DNA of 64,000 nucleotides from the NCBI RefSeq assembly GCF_030131845.1, contig NZ_JASKYM010000003.1, positions 186,001-250,000 on the forward strand, read 5' to 3'. This DNA comes from Romboutsia sedimentorum (GTDB taxonomy: Bacteria > Bacillota > Clostridia > Peptostreptococcales > Peptostreptococcaceae). This document shows, piece after piece, positions 54,467 to 63,673 of this stretch (positions within the stretch are counted from its first letter, which is position 1; every line of letters begins with the position of its first letter). The position numbers and the translations under genes are program-made. Under the pieces are notes generated by a model. It did no database searches. It was not told the DNA's origin and saw only the letters and a program-made list of their open reading frames with translations.

Positions 54467-55459
54467 ATGAAATTAGGTATTATAGGAACTGGAATGATTG
54501 TTAAAGAGTTTTTGACAATCACTTCATATTTAGATGACATAAAAGTAGTAGCTATTTGTGGAAGAAAAAATAGCGAAAATACAATTAATGAGCTAAAAAA
54601 TAAATATAACATTGATAATGCTTTTTATAACTATGATGAATTACTTAACAGTGATGTAGATACTATTTATATTGCATTACCAAATAATTTACATTTTGAA
54701 TTTGCAAAAAAAGCAATAGAAGCAAATAAAAATGTTATAGTTGAAAAACCAATAACATCAACATATAAAGAAGCACTAGTTTTAAGTAACTTAGCTAAAG
54801 AAAAAGGATTATTTATATTTGAAGCAATTACTAATCAATATCTTCCTAATTATAAAAAAACTAAAGAGTTACTTCCAAAGTTAGGGAATATTAAAATTGT
54901 TCAATGTAATTTTTCTCAGTATTCTAGTAGATATGATAAATTTAAAGAAGGTAATATTTTACCAGTCTTTGACCCTGAATTTTCAGGTGGAGCATTGATG
55001 GATTTAAATATTTATAATATTCACTATGTAGTTGGGTTATTTGGAAAGCCTAAAAATGTTGAATATTATGCTAATATTGAAAGAGGAATAGATACTTCTG
55101 GAATATTAGTATTAGATTATAAAATATTTAAATGTATTTGTATTGGAGCAAAAGATTGTAAAGCGCCTATTTCAAATAACATTCAAGGGGACAATGGGTG
55201 TATACATCAAGATAATCCAACTAATTCTTGCGAAAAATTTGAGCTATTAATGAATGATGGAACAAGCCTTTTAATCGATGAAAATAACTATGATCATCGT
55301 ATGGTTAATGAATTTATTGAATTTGCAGATATAATAAAAAATAATGATATAGAAAAATGTTATAAAATTTTAGCACATACTTTAATAGTTAGTGAAATAC
55401 AAACAATTGCAAGACAAAAAAGTGGAATAGTATTTAAAGCAGATATGAATATAATATAA
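54467..55459 (+). CDS. Gfo/Idh/MocA-family oxidoreductase
   Basis: 330 residues. N-terminal Rossmann fold GIIGTGMIVKEF, then the family lysine in EKPITSTYKEA and a C-terminal sugar-binding domain with the GGALMDLNIYNI segment. Such enzymes oxidise or reduce a sugar or inositol derivative with NAD(P). The decayed glycosidase follows, so a sugar role is plausible; the substrate cannot be told. Ribosome site AGGGGGG. Confidence 0.88.
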   Translation: MKLGIIGTGMIVKEFLTITSYLDDIKVVAICGRKNSENTINELKNKYNIDNAFYNYDELLNSDVDTIYIALPNNLHFEFAKKAIEANKNVIVEKPITSTYKEALVLSNLAKEKGLFIFEAITNQYLPNYKKTKELLPKLGNIKIVQCNFSQYSSRYDKFKEGNILPVFDPEFSGGALMDLNIYNIHYVVGLFGKPKNVEYYANIERGIDTSGILVLDYKIFKCICIGAKDCKAPISNNIQGDNGCIHQDNPTNSCEKFELLMNDGTSLLIDENNYDHRMVNEFIEFADIIKNNDIEKCYKILAHTLIVSEIQTIARQKSGIVFKADMNII

Positions 55460-55539
55460 GATTAAAATTGAATATTAATTTATCAATGTAGCATATATCA
55501 GATATTTAATTAGATTTAGATAAACTTCAAAAACTAAAT

Positions 55540-57052
55540 CTATTATAACTAATAAAGTAGAGCGTGGTGTAGTATCATATCCGGATAAGATACTTTTTTC
55601 GGAAAAAGTATTTATAGGAATACTAACTAGCCTAGACAATGATAAATCATGGCTATTAACTAGGGCATATGTATTAAAAAATATATCTAATAGCTTACGG
55701 AGATAGCATATATGAAGAAGGTAAATATAGCTTAGATACGTTAAATAAATTTTAAAATAATAAAGTAGGTAACGCTATATCTGATGTTCATATATTGACA
55801 ATGTTTGAGTATACTTCAGATGATGGATTCTCTGTTGTTGATTACATGGAGATAGATAAAAAGTTGGGTGAATGGGAAACTATAAAAAGTTTTTCTAATG
55901 ACTATAGGCTAATGTTTGATTTTGTTGCAAATCATATTTCTAAAAGTAGCAAGTGGTTTAAGGGATATTTAAATGGAGATGAAAAGTATAAAGAGTATTT
56001 TATAAAAAGAGACGAGAATTTTGATTATTCGAAAGTCGTAAGACCTAGAACTTCACCTATTATACATGCGTATAAAGGAAAAGAGGGAGTTAAAACTGCA
56101 TGGACAACGTTTAGTGAAGATCAGTTAGATATAAATATAAAACACTTCCCAGTATTAATTGAGACGACTGGTACAACTTGTATACATCTTCCTCAAACCC
56201 ATTCTATAATACAATTGTGGAGATTAATACTTGATTACTTTAAACCTAATACTCAAATAATAACAGAAACTAATGTACCTCATAAAGAAAATATAAGTTA
56301 TTTTGGAGATAAAAGTAATGAAGCTCATATGGTATATCAATTTACGCTACCTCCGCTTACTTTATATACATTAACAACACATGACTCTACCAAATTAACT
56401 AAATGGGCGAGAAGCATAGACAAAGTATCTGGTAGTGCGACTTATTTTACTACAGATAATGGTGGTAAAGTGTCATATAAAAATAATCCTGATGGAAGTA
56501 AGTCAGTATATGAATTGAATATAAATTACTTAGATGCTTTGATAAATAAAGATGAAGATGTTAGTGAAGAAATTCAGGTTCAAAAAATACTATCTGCTCA
56601 TGCTATATTATTATCGTTTGTAGGGATTCATGCAATATATTATCATTCATTATTAGGTTCGAAAAATTATTATAAAGGAGTAGAAGAGTCGGGAATAAAC
56701 AGAAGAATAAATAGAGAAAAACTAGAGTATAACGATATATGCGAGCAACTAGAAAAAGACAGTAGAAGAAAAAAATATTTGATGAATTAAAAAAATTAAT
56801 AGAATTAAGAAAACAAGAAGCCGTATTTTCTCCATATGCAAAGCAAGTAGTTCTTGATTTTGGAAAAGATGTATTTGCACTAGAACGTGAGGATGAATAA
56901 AAAAATGAAAAAATAATATTCATTACAAATGTTACACATGAACCTAAAATAGTTAAAGGCGATTTTAAAGGAATAAATATATTAAGTAAAAACAAGGTTA
57001 ATAATGAGATAAGATTATTACCTTATGAATTTGTATGGATAAAATGTAAATA
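55540..57052 (+). pseudogene. Decayed GH13 sucrose/glucosylglycerate-phosphorylase-like gene
   Basis: Pieces of one GH13_18-type protein are spread over several frames: SYPDKILFSEKVF and TSLDNDKSWLLTR before 55680, YGDSIYEEGKYSLDTLNKF up to a stop near 55755, then a long open part 55795-56790 (TMFEYTSDDGFSVVDY, RLMFDFVANHIS, ETNVPHKENISYFGD). Between VLIE and TTGTTCIHLPQTH about 25 residues are missing, the very part that holds the catalytic nucleophile motif RLDA. A frameshift near 56770 leads to KKIFDELKKLIELRKQEAVF, a TAA at about 56900, and a C-terminus ending at 57052. The gene is dead. Confidence 0.85.
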
Positions 57053-57084
57053 ATATATGATTTTAAAATGAATTAGACTTACAT

Positions 57085-57122
57085 AAAAAACCTACAGTTG
57101 GGGGAACTGTAGGTTTTTTTAT
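57085..57122 (+). terminator. Terminator after the GH13 remnant
   Basis: AACCTACAGTT (57089-57099), loop of five G, AACTGTAGGTT (57105-57115), then T run. Twin of 58198-58232, including the ATCT-GGGGGAGATA that follows. Confidence 0.88.
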
Positions 57123-57375
57123 CTTGGGGGAGATAGGTTGTTTTATCCGTTCATATTTTAAGTATTGTCACTTTTTTTCTATAGTATACATATTTTTGAA
57201 AAAAATACATAAAATATTAAGTTGACTTTATATTGCATATATATATAATAAGTTACAGATATATTTTATAAAAATAGTAATATTATTATATATAATATTA
57301 ACTTGAGATATAACAAATTTATATAAATGGTTGAAAGAATACCAGTATAAATTTTTGTTAAAGGAGTTGAAATCG

Positions 57376-58119
57376 ATGAGTAGTTTATCGGCAAGAAAGC
57401 AAGTTAGAAAGAAAAAGAAGAAGATGAAGAGAAAAGCTGTAGTATTAATCACTGTAATATTAATATTATTATCTATATTACTGATTGGGACATTAAGTGT
57501 GTCTAAAGCTACAGTTAGCGACTTAGAGGCTAAGCCAATTAAGCATGAAAACGTAGATAGTAAATATATGGTATTAGTTAATAGAAAAAATAAAGTAGAT
57601 GAGAAATTTTATCCAAAGGATTTAGTGATTCCAAATATAAAGTTTTTAAGATCAAATTCTAGTAATAAATATTTAAGTAAAGATGTAGCAGTACAAATAG
57701 AAAATCTATTTAATAAGGCTACCAGCGAAAATATAAATTTACGTGGAGTTTCTGGATATAGGTCTTACAAGTATCAGAAAAATTTATACAGAAATAACAT
57801 AAGAAAATCAGGTGAAATACAAACAAATAAATATATGGCACAACCTGGAACTAGTGAACACCAAACAGGACTAGCTATAGATATATTGTCTTCTGAGTAT
57901 GCGAGTTTAGACGAAGGTTTTGAAAATACAAATGCGTATAGATGGTTATTAGAAAATATAAGCGAATATGGATTCATAATTAGATATCCAAAAGGAAAAC
58001 AGGATATAACAGGATATGCATATGAACCATGGCATTTGAGATATGTTGGCAAAACAGCAGCAACAGAAATAAACAAAAAAGGAATTACATTAGAAGAGTA
58101 TTTAAATGAAAATAAATAG
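57376..58119 (+). CDS. VanY-like D-alanyl-D-alanine carboxypeptidase (M15B), second copy
   Basis: 247 residues from the ATG at 57376 behind AAAGGAGTTG; the longer frame from 57331 would cover that site. A very basic start (RKQVRKKKKKMKRK) precedes one membrane helix (about 22-45), so the enzyme is anchored with its catalytic part outside. Zinc ligands His162 and Asp169 (SEHQTGLAIDI) and His220 (EPWHLRYVG). It trims the terminal D-Ala from stem peptides. No regulator is next to it, unlike the copy at 4025. Flanked by two near-identical terminators. Confidence 0.87.
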   Translation: MSSLSARKQVRKKKKKMKRKAVVLITVILILLSILLIGTLSVSKATVSDLEAKPIKHENVDSKYMVLVNRKNKVDEKFYPKDLVIPNIKFLRSNSSNKYLSKDVAVQIENLFNKATSENINLRGVSGYRSYKYQKNLYRNNIRKSGEIQTNKYMAQPGTSEHQTGLAIDILSSEYASLDEGFENTNAYRWLLENISEYGFIIRYPKGKQDITGYAYEPWHLRYVGKTAATEINKKGITLEEYLNENK

Positions 58120-58197
58120 ATTAATACAATTAGTCAATTAAGTATATATAAAAGTGTATAGATAATTAAAAAACTTAATATATAATATTGCGCAATA

Positions 58198-58232
58198 AAA
58201 AACTACAGTGGGGAAACTGTAGTTTTTTTTAT
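58198..58232 (+). terminator. Terminator after the second vanY-like gene
   Basis: AAACTACAGT (58200-58209) pairs with ACTGTAGTTT (58216-58225), T8 follows; twin of 57085-57122. Confidence 0.88.
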
Positions 58233-58408
58233 CTGGGGGAGATAATTTTAATTTGATTATAGTTTAATTATTATCAGTTTTTTAAGAAAATATACATATT
58301 CTGTTCAAAAAAAATTAATATGATTGACAGTGGATTAATCAATATGATATATTTGTTAATATGATTATATATTAAATATATTAACAATAACTAGATAGGG
58401 GTACTGCG

Positions 58409-59725
58409 ATGAAAAAGAAATTTTACTTAAACAACTTTAAAACACAATGGATTAAATATGATGACTACCAAATAAATATAGATAATAATGGAAATGAATA
58501 TATAGTTCCAAACAAAGATTCAAATTATACTATTTATAACCCCTTTGAAGTTTCTGATAAATTATTATTTGATTTAATAGACTTAGGAGATGAGGCTTTA
58601 AAAAAGGATTCAGACAAAAATATTATAAAAAAGAAAATTTTATTATTTGCTAGAAATTATGGATTATTAGGGTTAATAAGTTCAAGTGTTTATAATAGAA
58701 ACATTATAGGTGAGGAAAAAGTACTATTTACTGAGAACAACATAATTACAAAAGAAAAATTAATGGATACTAGCGAGTATATGAGTTTATTTACGCCATT
58801 TGCATTAGAAGGAGATATATACACTAGAACATTTGATGATCATTTAACAGTATTTAAAGCAGAGGATTCACCAAAGTTTTATGGGAAGAGACCTTTAATA
58901 CTAGATGTAGTATTTTCTAAATTTTATGCAGAACAGTTAAATTGGATTATAGAATTTGCAAAAAATATTTCTATTCATCTAAATCAATTAATAATATATA
59001 AAAACATAAGCTTAACAGAACCTGTAACAATTATGGCAGGTAAATTTAAAGCAGAAAAAATTGGATTTACTATATCTATGTTTGATAAACCTGAAATTAA
59101 TTGGGAGTTTGATTCATTAGAAAGCACAATAGAAACCATATATGCGTTTGCTCTTACAGATGAAAGTTTTATACTTACTCGTTGTGAATATTGTAAAAAA
59201 GCTTTTGTTGCCAAAAGTGAAAGAGAAAAATATTGTTCTCCTTCTTGTAGAAACTGTATAAACGTTATAAAAAGTAGAAATAAGAAAAAACTTATAAAGG
59301 ATTTGAATGAAAATGAAACTGCAGAAAAAAATAAATTAACAAAGAATGATATTGGAGAAGTAAAAGGAGTGAAAAATATGAAAATTGATGAGAAAAAGAA
59401 AGAAGCTATTTATGAATATAAAGAGAGAAAAACTACAGGGGGCGTATATAAAATAACTAATATAGTTAATGATAAAAGTTTAATAAGATGCGAGATAGAT
59501 CTTAAATCAATGGAAAACCGTTTTAATTTTTCTGTATCAACAGGTTCTTGTGTAAATATAAAAATACAAAAAGACTGGAAGGAATTTGGAGCGAAAGCAT
59601 TTAAATTTGAAATTTTAGAAGAAATTGAAATGGAAAATGATATGAGCATTATTGACTTTAAGAAAGAACTGAAGACTCTTGAAGAAAAATATATATCTGA
59701 GGCTAATAAGGAAAATTTATACTAA
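58409..59725 (+). CDS. Fusion of a zinc-ribbon protein and a GIY-YIG-like nuclease domain
   Basis: 438 residues. The first ~250 are helical/mixed with no known signature; residues ~255-300 form a zinc ribbon CEYCKKAF ... KYCSPSCRNC of the type seen in DUF6076-like proteins. The last ~115 residues (YEYKERKTTGGVYKITN, NIKIQKDWKEFGAKAFKFEI, in part) match small clostridial GIY-YIG nuclease-family proteins, though the motif is reduced to GVYKI. A ribosome site AAAAGGAG (59362-59369) and an in-frame ATG at 59378 lie exactly at the junction, so a free GIY-YIG protein may also be made. Cytosolic; function unknown. Confidence 0.7.
   Translation: MKKKFYLNNFKTQWIKYDDYQINIDNNGNEYIVPNKDSNYTIYNPFEVSDKLLFDLIDLGDEALKKDSDKNIIKKKILLFARNYGLLGLISSSVYNRNIIGEEKVLFTENNIITKEKLMDTSEYMSLFTPFALEGDIYTRTFDDHLTVFKAEDSPKFYGKRPLILDVVFSKFYAEQLNWIIEFAKNISIHLNQLIIYKNISLTEPVTIMAGKFKAEKIGFTISMFDKPEINWEFDSLESTIETIYAFALTDESFILTRCEYCKKAFVAKSEREKYCSPSCRNCINVIKSRNKKKLIKDLNENETAEKNKLTKNDIGEVKGVKNMKIDEKKKEAIYEYKERKTTGGVYKITNIVNDKSLIRCEIDLKSMENRFNFSVSTGSCVNIKIQKDWKEFGAKAFKFEILEEIEMENDMSIIDFKKELKTLEEKYISEANKENLY
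59362..59380 (+). promoter_or_regulatory. Internal ribosome-binding site and start at the fusion junction
   Basis: AAAAGGAG followed 8 bases later by an in-frame ATG (59378) inside the zinc-ribbon/GIY-YIG gene. It would give a separate 115-residue GIY-YIG protein. Confidence 0.5.
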
Positions 59726-59868
59726 ATAAATTAACTAGTAAAATAATATGGCAATTTATAGTTAAAAAAATACGATAATTGATAAAAAAATAGACTTTTT
59801 AATATATAGATTAATCAATACTGATATAATTATTCTTATATAAAGCTTACAAATTGGAGGTATTGGTA

Positions 59869-60180
59869 ATGGAGATAAATAAATATTTTGATGTTAAAAT
59901 CACAATATTAAAAAAACTAGTTGTAGAGGATATTCATAAAGAGTATGCTAAAGAAAATTTACCGGTAGTTTGTGCAAAGGGTAAAGTAGGAGATGAATTT
60001 ATATCAAAGAATTGCGAGATGCCAGAGAAATTTTGTATAGGAGCGTGGAAAGGCTTAGAAAGCAAAGTTATGTTATTAGCATCAGGAGATAATAGTCCTT
60101 ATGTAAAGCAAGATGGCGTAGCGATACATTCTTGTAATGATGGGCTTCATCCTGTTATATATAAATTAGAAAGACTATAG
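59869..60180 (+). CDS. TIGR04076-family small protein
   Basis: 103 residues from the ATG at 59869; the upstream TTG at 59854 lies in the TTGGAGGT ribosome site. The sequence shows the family pattern: an N-terminal VKITILKKLV, then VGDEFI, a middle FCIGAWKGLES and an end HPVIYKLERL with three cysteines (Cys34, Cys47 and one near the end). Proteins of this family are short and cysteine-containing, common in anaerobes and of unknown role. Single gene with a terminator after it. Confidence 0.8.
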   Translation: MEINKYFDVKITILKKLVVEDIHKEYAKENLPVVCAKGKVGDEFISKNCEMPEKFCIGAWKGLESKVMLLASGDNSPYVKQDGVAIHSCNDGLHPVIYKLERL

Positions 60181-60185
60181 TTATA

Positions 60186-60234
60186 AACATATGAAAAGCT
60201 ACTCAAAAGAGTAGCTTTTCATATGTTGTATTTT
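60186..60234 (+). terminator. Hairpin after the TIGR04076 gene
   Basis: CATATGAAAAGCTACTC (60188-60204), loop AAAA, perfect complement (60209-60225): a 17-base stem, with a weak T tail (TTGTATTTT). Confidence 0.8.
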
Positions 60235-60358
60235 AAAGTGATATAATTAAAAAATAAAAAATACAGATAGATAAATAAAATTATAAATGTTATGAAAAGA
60301 TATAGTATAATAATGAAAATATAAAAGTATTAATAAAAATTATATGGAGGAGTATTAA

Positions 60359-61078
60359 ATGGGTTATAAAATTTTAATAGCTGAAGATGATGAAGATATT
60401 ATAAAACTTATAAAACTTTATCTTGAAAATGAAAAATATGAAGTGTTTTGCGCCACAAATGGAATAGATGCTTTAAATATTGTAGAAAACAATGATATAG
60501 ATTTATTGGTTTTAGACATTATGATGCCAAAATTAAATGGATATGAAGTCACAAAAAAAATTAGAGAAAATAGTAATATGCCAATACTTATTCTTTCAGC
60601 AAAAAATTTACATAGTGATAAAATATTGGGGCTTGATTTAGGTGCAGATGATTATATAGCAAAACCTTTTAATCCATTAGAGGTTATAGCTAGAATAAAG
60701 TCTTTATTAAGAAGGTGTTATAACCTTAATATTAAAATAGATAAAAACAAATCTGCAGAAAAAGGGAATATTTTAGAGATAGGTCAATTAGTTTTGAACA
60801 CTCAAAATTTTACAGTTACTAAAGATAAAGAAGAAATAATATTGACTCCAAGTGAATATAAGATACTTGTTACCCTAATGAAGTCTCCAGGAAGAGTATA
60901 CACAAAGGTTCAGATTGGAGAAATAATAAAAGGTGATTACTTTATAAGTGACGATAACACTATTATGGTACATATATCTAAGCTGAGAGAGAAAATTGAA
61001 GACAACCCTAAAAATCCAATTTATATAAAGACCATACGAGGAGTAGGATATAAGTTTGAAAAGTTTAAGAAAAACTAA
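60359..61078 (+). CDS. OmpR-family response regulator
   Basis: 239 residues: receiver with EDDED near residue 8, Asp53 (LDIMMPKLNG) and KPFN, then a winged helix (TPSEYKILVTL ... RGVGYKFEKF). Close in plan to the regulator at 4721. Ribosome site TGGAGGAG. The kinase gene starts within its last codons. Likely targets are the membrane protein gene at 62834 and perhaps the dlt operon, since three spaced repeats lie in that promoter region. Confidence 0.9.
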   Translation: MGYKILIAEDDEDIIKLIKLYLENEKYEVFCATNGIDALNIVENNDIDLLVLDIMMPKLNGYEVTKKIRENSNMPILILSAKNLHSDKILGLDLGADDYIAKPFNPLEVIARIKSLLRRCYNLNIKIDKNKSAEKGNILEIGQLVLNTQNFTVTKDKEEIILTPSEYKILVTLMKSPGRVYTKVQIGEIIKGDYFISDDNTIMVHISKLREKIEDNPKNPIYIKTIRGVGYKFEKFKKN

Positions 61079-62672
61079 AGGAAGTAGCTTTTTCTCGCTT
61101 CTTATAAAAAATTATGTACTATTTACCATAGTAAATATAATAATACTTTATGCAATATGCGTAATGGGAGTTTATGTTATGAGTAAATCATTAGATTATC
61201 CATATAGTGAACCATCAAGTCAAAGAGATATTCTTGAAAGTGGAAATTATGAAACGTTAAATGTTAACAAGATTGCAGGAAACAGAGGCTATATTGAAAT
61301 ATTAGATGAAGAAAATAAGGTAATATATAGAAGTGGAAAAATTGAGAAAAAAATTAATAACTATACAGATAAAGAAGTTGAATATATTCCAGATTATGAA
61401 CAAAATACTTTTACTACAAAGCTTAAAAAATATAAAGATAAAAATAACAAAGAATTAACTATGCTTATAAAAGAAAAGAATTCTAATTATGAAGAATATA
61501 AAGTAGGATACATAGCATTTCAAATTTTAGATGATAAATTAAATGTTTTATATAGTGGCGGAGAAATTGAACAAAGAAGTTCATATACAAAAAAAGAAAT
61601 AGGGTATTTAACTGATACCATATCTAAAAAATATCTAATAAGTAAGTATTCATTTAAACATAAGGACGGTCAAAAAAGAACATTAATTTTAAAATATAGA
61701 AAAGTAAATCAAGATAAGCAAGTAAGTGTTTTATTTAAAGGAGTAAAAACATCGTTTATCCTATTTATAGTTATATATGTAGGTTGCATCGGAATGTTTG
61801 TAATTTTATTAAATAGAAAAGTTAAAAAACCTATTAATAAATTAAATGACGCTATAATTTCTTTAGCACAAGGAAATAGCAATGAATTTATAAATTATAA
61901 AGGACCTTATGAGTTTGTTCAAATATGTAATAATTTTAATGTTATGGTGTCAAAGCTAAATGAAATTCAAAAAGAAAAAGAATTGTTAGAATCTGAAAAA
62001 CAAAAAATGCTTGCAGATATTTCTCATGACTTAAAAACGCCTATTACAACTATTCAAGGATATGCAAAGGCATTGTCTGATGGGCTTATATCATCAGCCG
62101 AAGAAAAGAAGTATCTTAATATAATATATCAAAAATCTAATAATTTAACAGAACTTATTAATATTTTTTATGAATATAGCAAATTAGAGCACGCTGATTT
62201 TAAACTTAACTTAGTTAAAAAAGACTTAAGTGAATTTATTCGTGCCTATGTGGCTGAAAAATATGAATATATATATGACATTGGTTTTGAAATACAAGTT
62301 AATATACCGGATTATCAACTTATTAGCAAATTTGATGAAATTCAGCTTAAAAGAGTTTTTGAAAATATTGTAAATAATAGCATAAAACATAATGAAGAAG
62401 GAACTACAGTAGCTATTTCGTTAAAAGAAGAAGAAAAATATTATAAAATTATAATTGCAGATGATGGAATTGGAATACCTAAAGATATAGTTAAAAATAT
62501 TTTTGATGCTTTTGTAGTTGGAGATGATTCAAGGAATACTAAGCAAGGATCAGGATTGGGACTTGCAATTTCTAAAAATATAATTGAGAAACATAATGGA
62601 AGTATAAGTCTTATTGTTAACGATGAAGATATATTTAAAACTGTATTTGAAATATTGCTACCAAAAGAATAG
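61056..62672 (+). CDS. Sensor histidine kinase with large external domain
   Basis: 538 residues from a TTG inside the regulator gene (23-base overlap; translational coupling). Membrane helix at about 14-40, external sensor domain of about 190 residues (lysine- and tyrosine-rich, two similar halves around ILDEENKVIYRSG and ILDDKLNVLYSGG), second helix at about 230-250, HAMP, phospho-His324 (DISHDLKTPI) and HATPase (QGSGLGLAISKNI). It senses an external signal, perhaps cationic peptides given the dlt gene downstream (inference). Confidence 0.9.
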   Translation: MKSLRKTKGSSFFSLLIKNYVLFTIVNIIILYAICVMGVYVMSKSLDYPYSEPSSQRDILESGNYETLNVNKIAGNRGYIEILDEENKVIYRSGKIEKKINNYTDKEVEYIPDYEQNTFTTKLKKYKDKNNKELTMLIKEKNSNYEEYKVGYIAFQILDDKLNVLYSGGEIEQRSSYTKKEIGYLTDTISKKYLISKYSFKHKDGQKRTLILKYRKVNQDKQVSVLFKGVKTSFILFIVIYVGCIGMFVILLNRKVKKPINKLNDAIISLAQGNSNEFINYKGPYEFVQICNNFNVMVSKLNEIQKEKELLESEKQKMLADISHDLKTPITTIQGYAKALSDGLISSAEEKKYLNIIYQKSNNLTELINIFYEYSKLEHADFKLNLVKKDLSEFIRAYVAEKYEYIYDIGFEIQVNIPDYQLISKFDEIQLKRVFENIVNNSIKHNEEGTTVAISLKEEEKYYKIIIADDGIGIPKDIVKNIFDAFVVGDDSRNTKQGSGLGLAISKNIIEKHNGSISLIVNDEDIFKTVFEILLPKE

Positions 62673-62681
62673 CTAAATAAA

Positions 62682-62719
62682 GATACTGTAACTAAAATTA
62701 GTTACAGTATTTTTATTTC
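62682..62719 (+). terminator. Terminator after the two-component genes
   Basis: ATACTGTAACT (62683-62693) and its perfect complement (62700-62710), then TTTTATTT. Confidence 0.85.
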
Positions 62720-62749
62720 TTAAAGAAAGCTTAACAAATCTTAAGAAAT
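62719..62749 (+). promoter_or_regulatory. Three CTTAA-type repeats, likely response-regulator site
   Basis: CTTAAAGAAAG (62719), CTTAACAAAT (62730) and CTTAAGAAAT (62740) follow at 11- and 10-base steps upstream of the membrane gene at 62834. Same design as the repeats at 22238-22270. Confidence 0.5.
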
Positions 62750-62833
62750 TTTACGCAAGTATTAAGGGAAACTTTAGAAGAAGATGATATTATTAGGTAC
62801 GATAGAAAAGAGTAATATAAAAGGAGAAAAACT

Positions 62834-63433
62834 ATGAATAATTTAAAGCAATTAATATTAGATCCTAGACAATATTTTTTAGAAAGTGAAAATAAAATAA
62901 TTGAAAACAAAAAAACAGTAAGGTTAACGTTGCTTATATTAACTTATTCAGTAGTGCAAATAATTAGTGTAATTGTGTCAAATAATCACATAAATTATTT
63001 GTTAAACTCTATAGTTGAAATCCCAAAAATTTTAACAATAACATTTGAGGCATTTACATTACCTATATACTTATTAGGTATAGTACTAAGTGTTAATATT
63101 TATTATTTTATTATTAAAAATTTGGTAATAAAATATGAGAAAAAGAACATTGAAGATGCAAAATACTTAAAAAAGATTTTATATGTTATAAATATAATAC
63201 CAAAGATCATTTTTTTATTAGCAACTATATTAAATGCTTTAGTTGTTAAAAATCATCAAATTTTACTTATGATGAATTCTGTAAGTTGTATATTTGCAGG
63301 AATTATATATTTTTATATGCTTTACAATCTTCTTAAGTTCTATTTAAAAACTGAAAAATTGTATAAAATATTGCCAATAATAGTTTATATATTTAATGTA
63401 ATTGACAATGTAGGAATAATCTTAAAAGCTTAA
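62834..63433 (+). CDS. Membrane protein, Yip1-like, unknown function
   Basis: 199 residues with about five membrane helices (near 29-47, 73-95, 116-136, 143-165, 177-196). The N-terminus LILDPRQYFLESENKIIENK resembles the start of bacterial Yip1-domain proteins, which open with a short amphipathic stretch before the first helix; the match is weak. It lies between a two-component system and dltD, with regulator-type repeats in its promoter region, so it probably takes part in the same envelope response. Ribosome site AAAGGAG. Confidence 0.6.
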   Translation: MNNLKQLILDPRQYFLESENKIIENKKTVRLTLLILTYSVVQIISVIVSNNHINYLLNSIVEIPKILTITFEAFTLPIYLLGIVLSVNIYYFIIKNLVIKYEKKNIEDAKYLKKILYVINIIPKIIFLLATILNALVVKNHQILLMMNSVSCIFAGIIYFYMLYNLLKFYLKTEKLYKILPIIVYIFNVIDNVGIILKA

Positions 63434-63610
63434 TATGACATAATTTTAGATTATTTATTTAATAAATTTTTTAGATTTAAGTGATGAATTTATAAAAAAA
63501 AAACAAAAAAAAACAAATAAAAAAATAAATGCAAAGTATTTCGAAATACGTAAACAAAAGGGATAGTTCGAGTCTAAGCTACAAAAGATTACAATATTGT
63601 ACTTGAATAA
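63434..63610. other. A-rich intergenic stretch
   Basis: Contains an almost pure A run (about 63494-63527) and a 12-base palindrome TACAATATTGTA at 63590-63601, which may overlap a promoter for dltD. No ORF or RNA recognised. Confidence 0.5.
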
Positions 63611-63612
63611 AC

Positions 63613-63654
63613 ATTCACAAAGTAATAATATATTGATATTATTACTTTGTGAAT
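63613..63654 (+). other. Perfect 19-bp hairpin just upstream of the dltD ribosome site
   Basis: 63613-63631 and 63636-63654 are exact complements with a 4-base loop. The dltD ribosome site TAGGAGAA begins about 6 bases later, so any dltD transcript must include this hairpin. It could be a terminator of the upstream gene, an attenuator, or a translational block. Confidence 0.75.
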
Positions 63655-63673
63655 ATTTTATAGGAGAACACAT

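Noticed and set aside
57228-57452. 74-codon minus-strand ORF upstream of the second vanY gene
   Set aside because: Low-complexity A/T translation rich in Phe, Ile, Asn and Tyr, overlapping the vanY start; no ribosome site.
63494-63527. A-rich run as part of a CRISPR or repeat array
   Set aside because: It is a near-homopolymer without spacer structure. No regularly spaced repeats of 23-40 bases were seen anywhere in the window.
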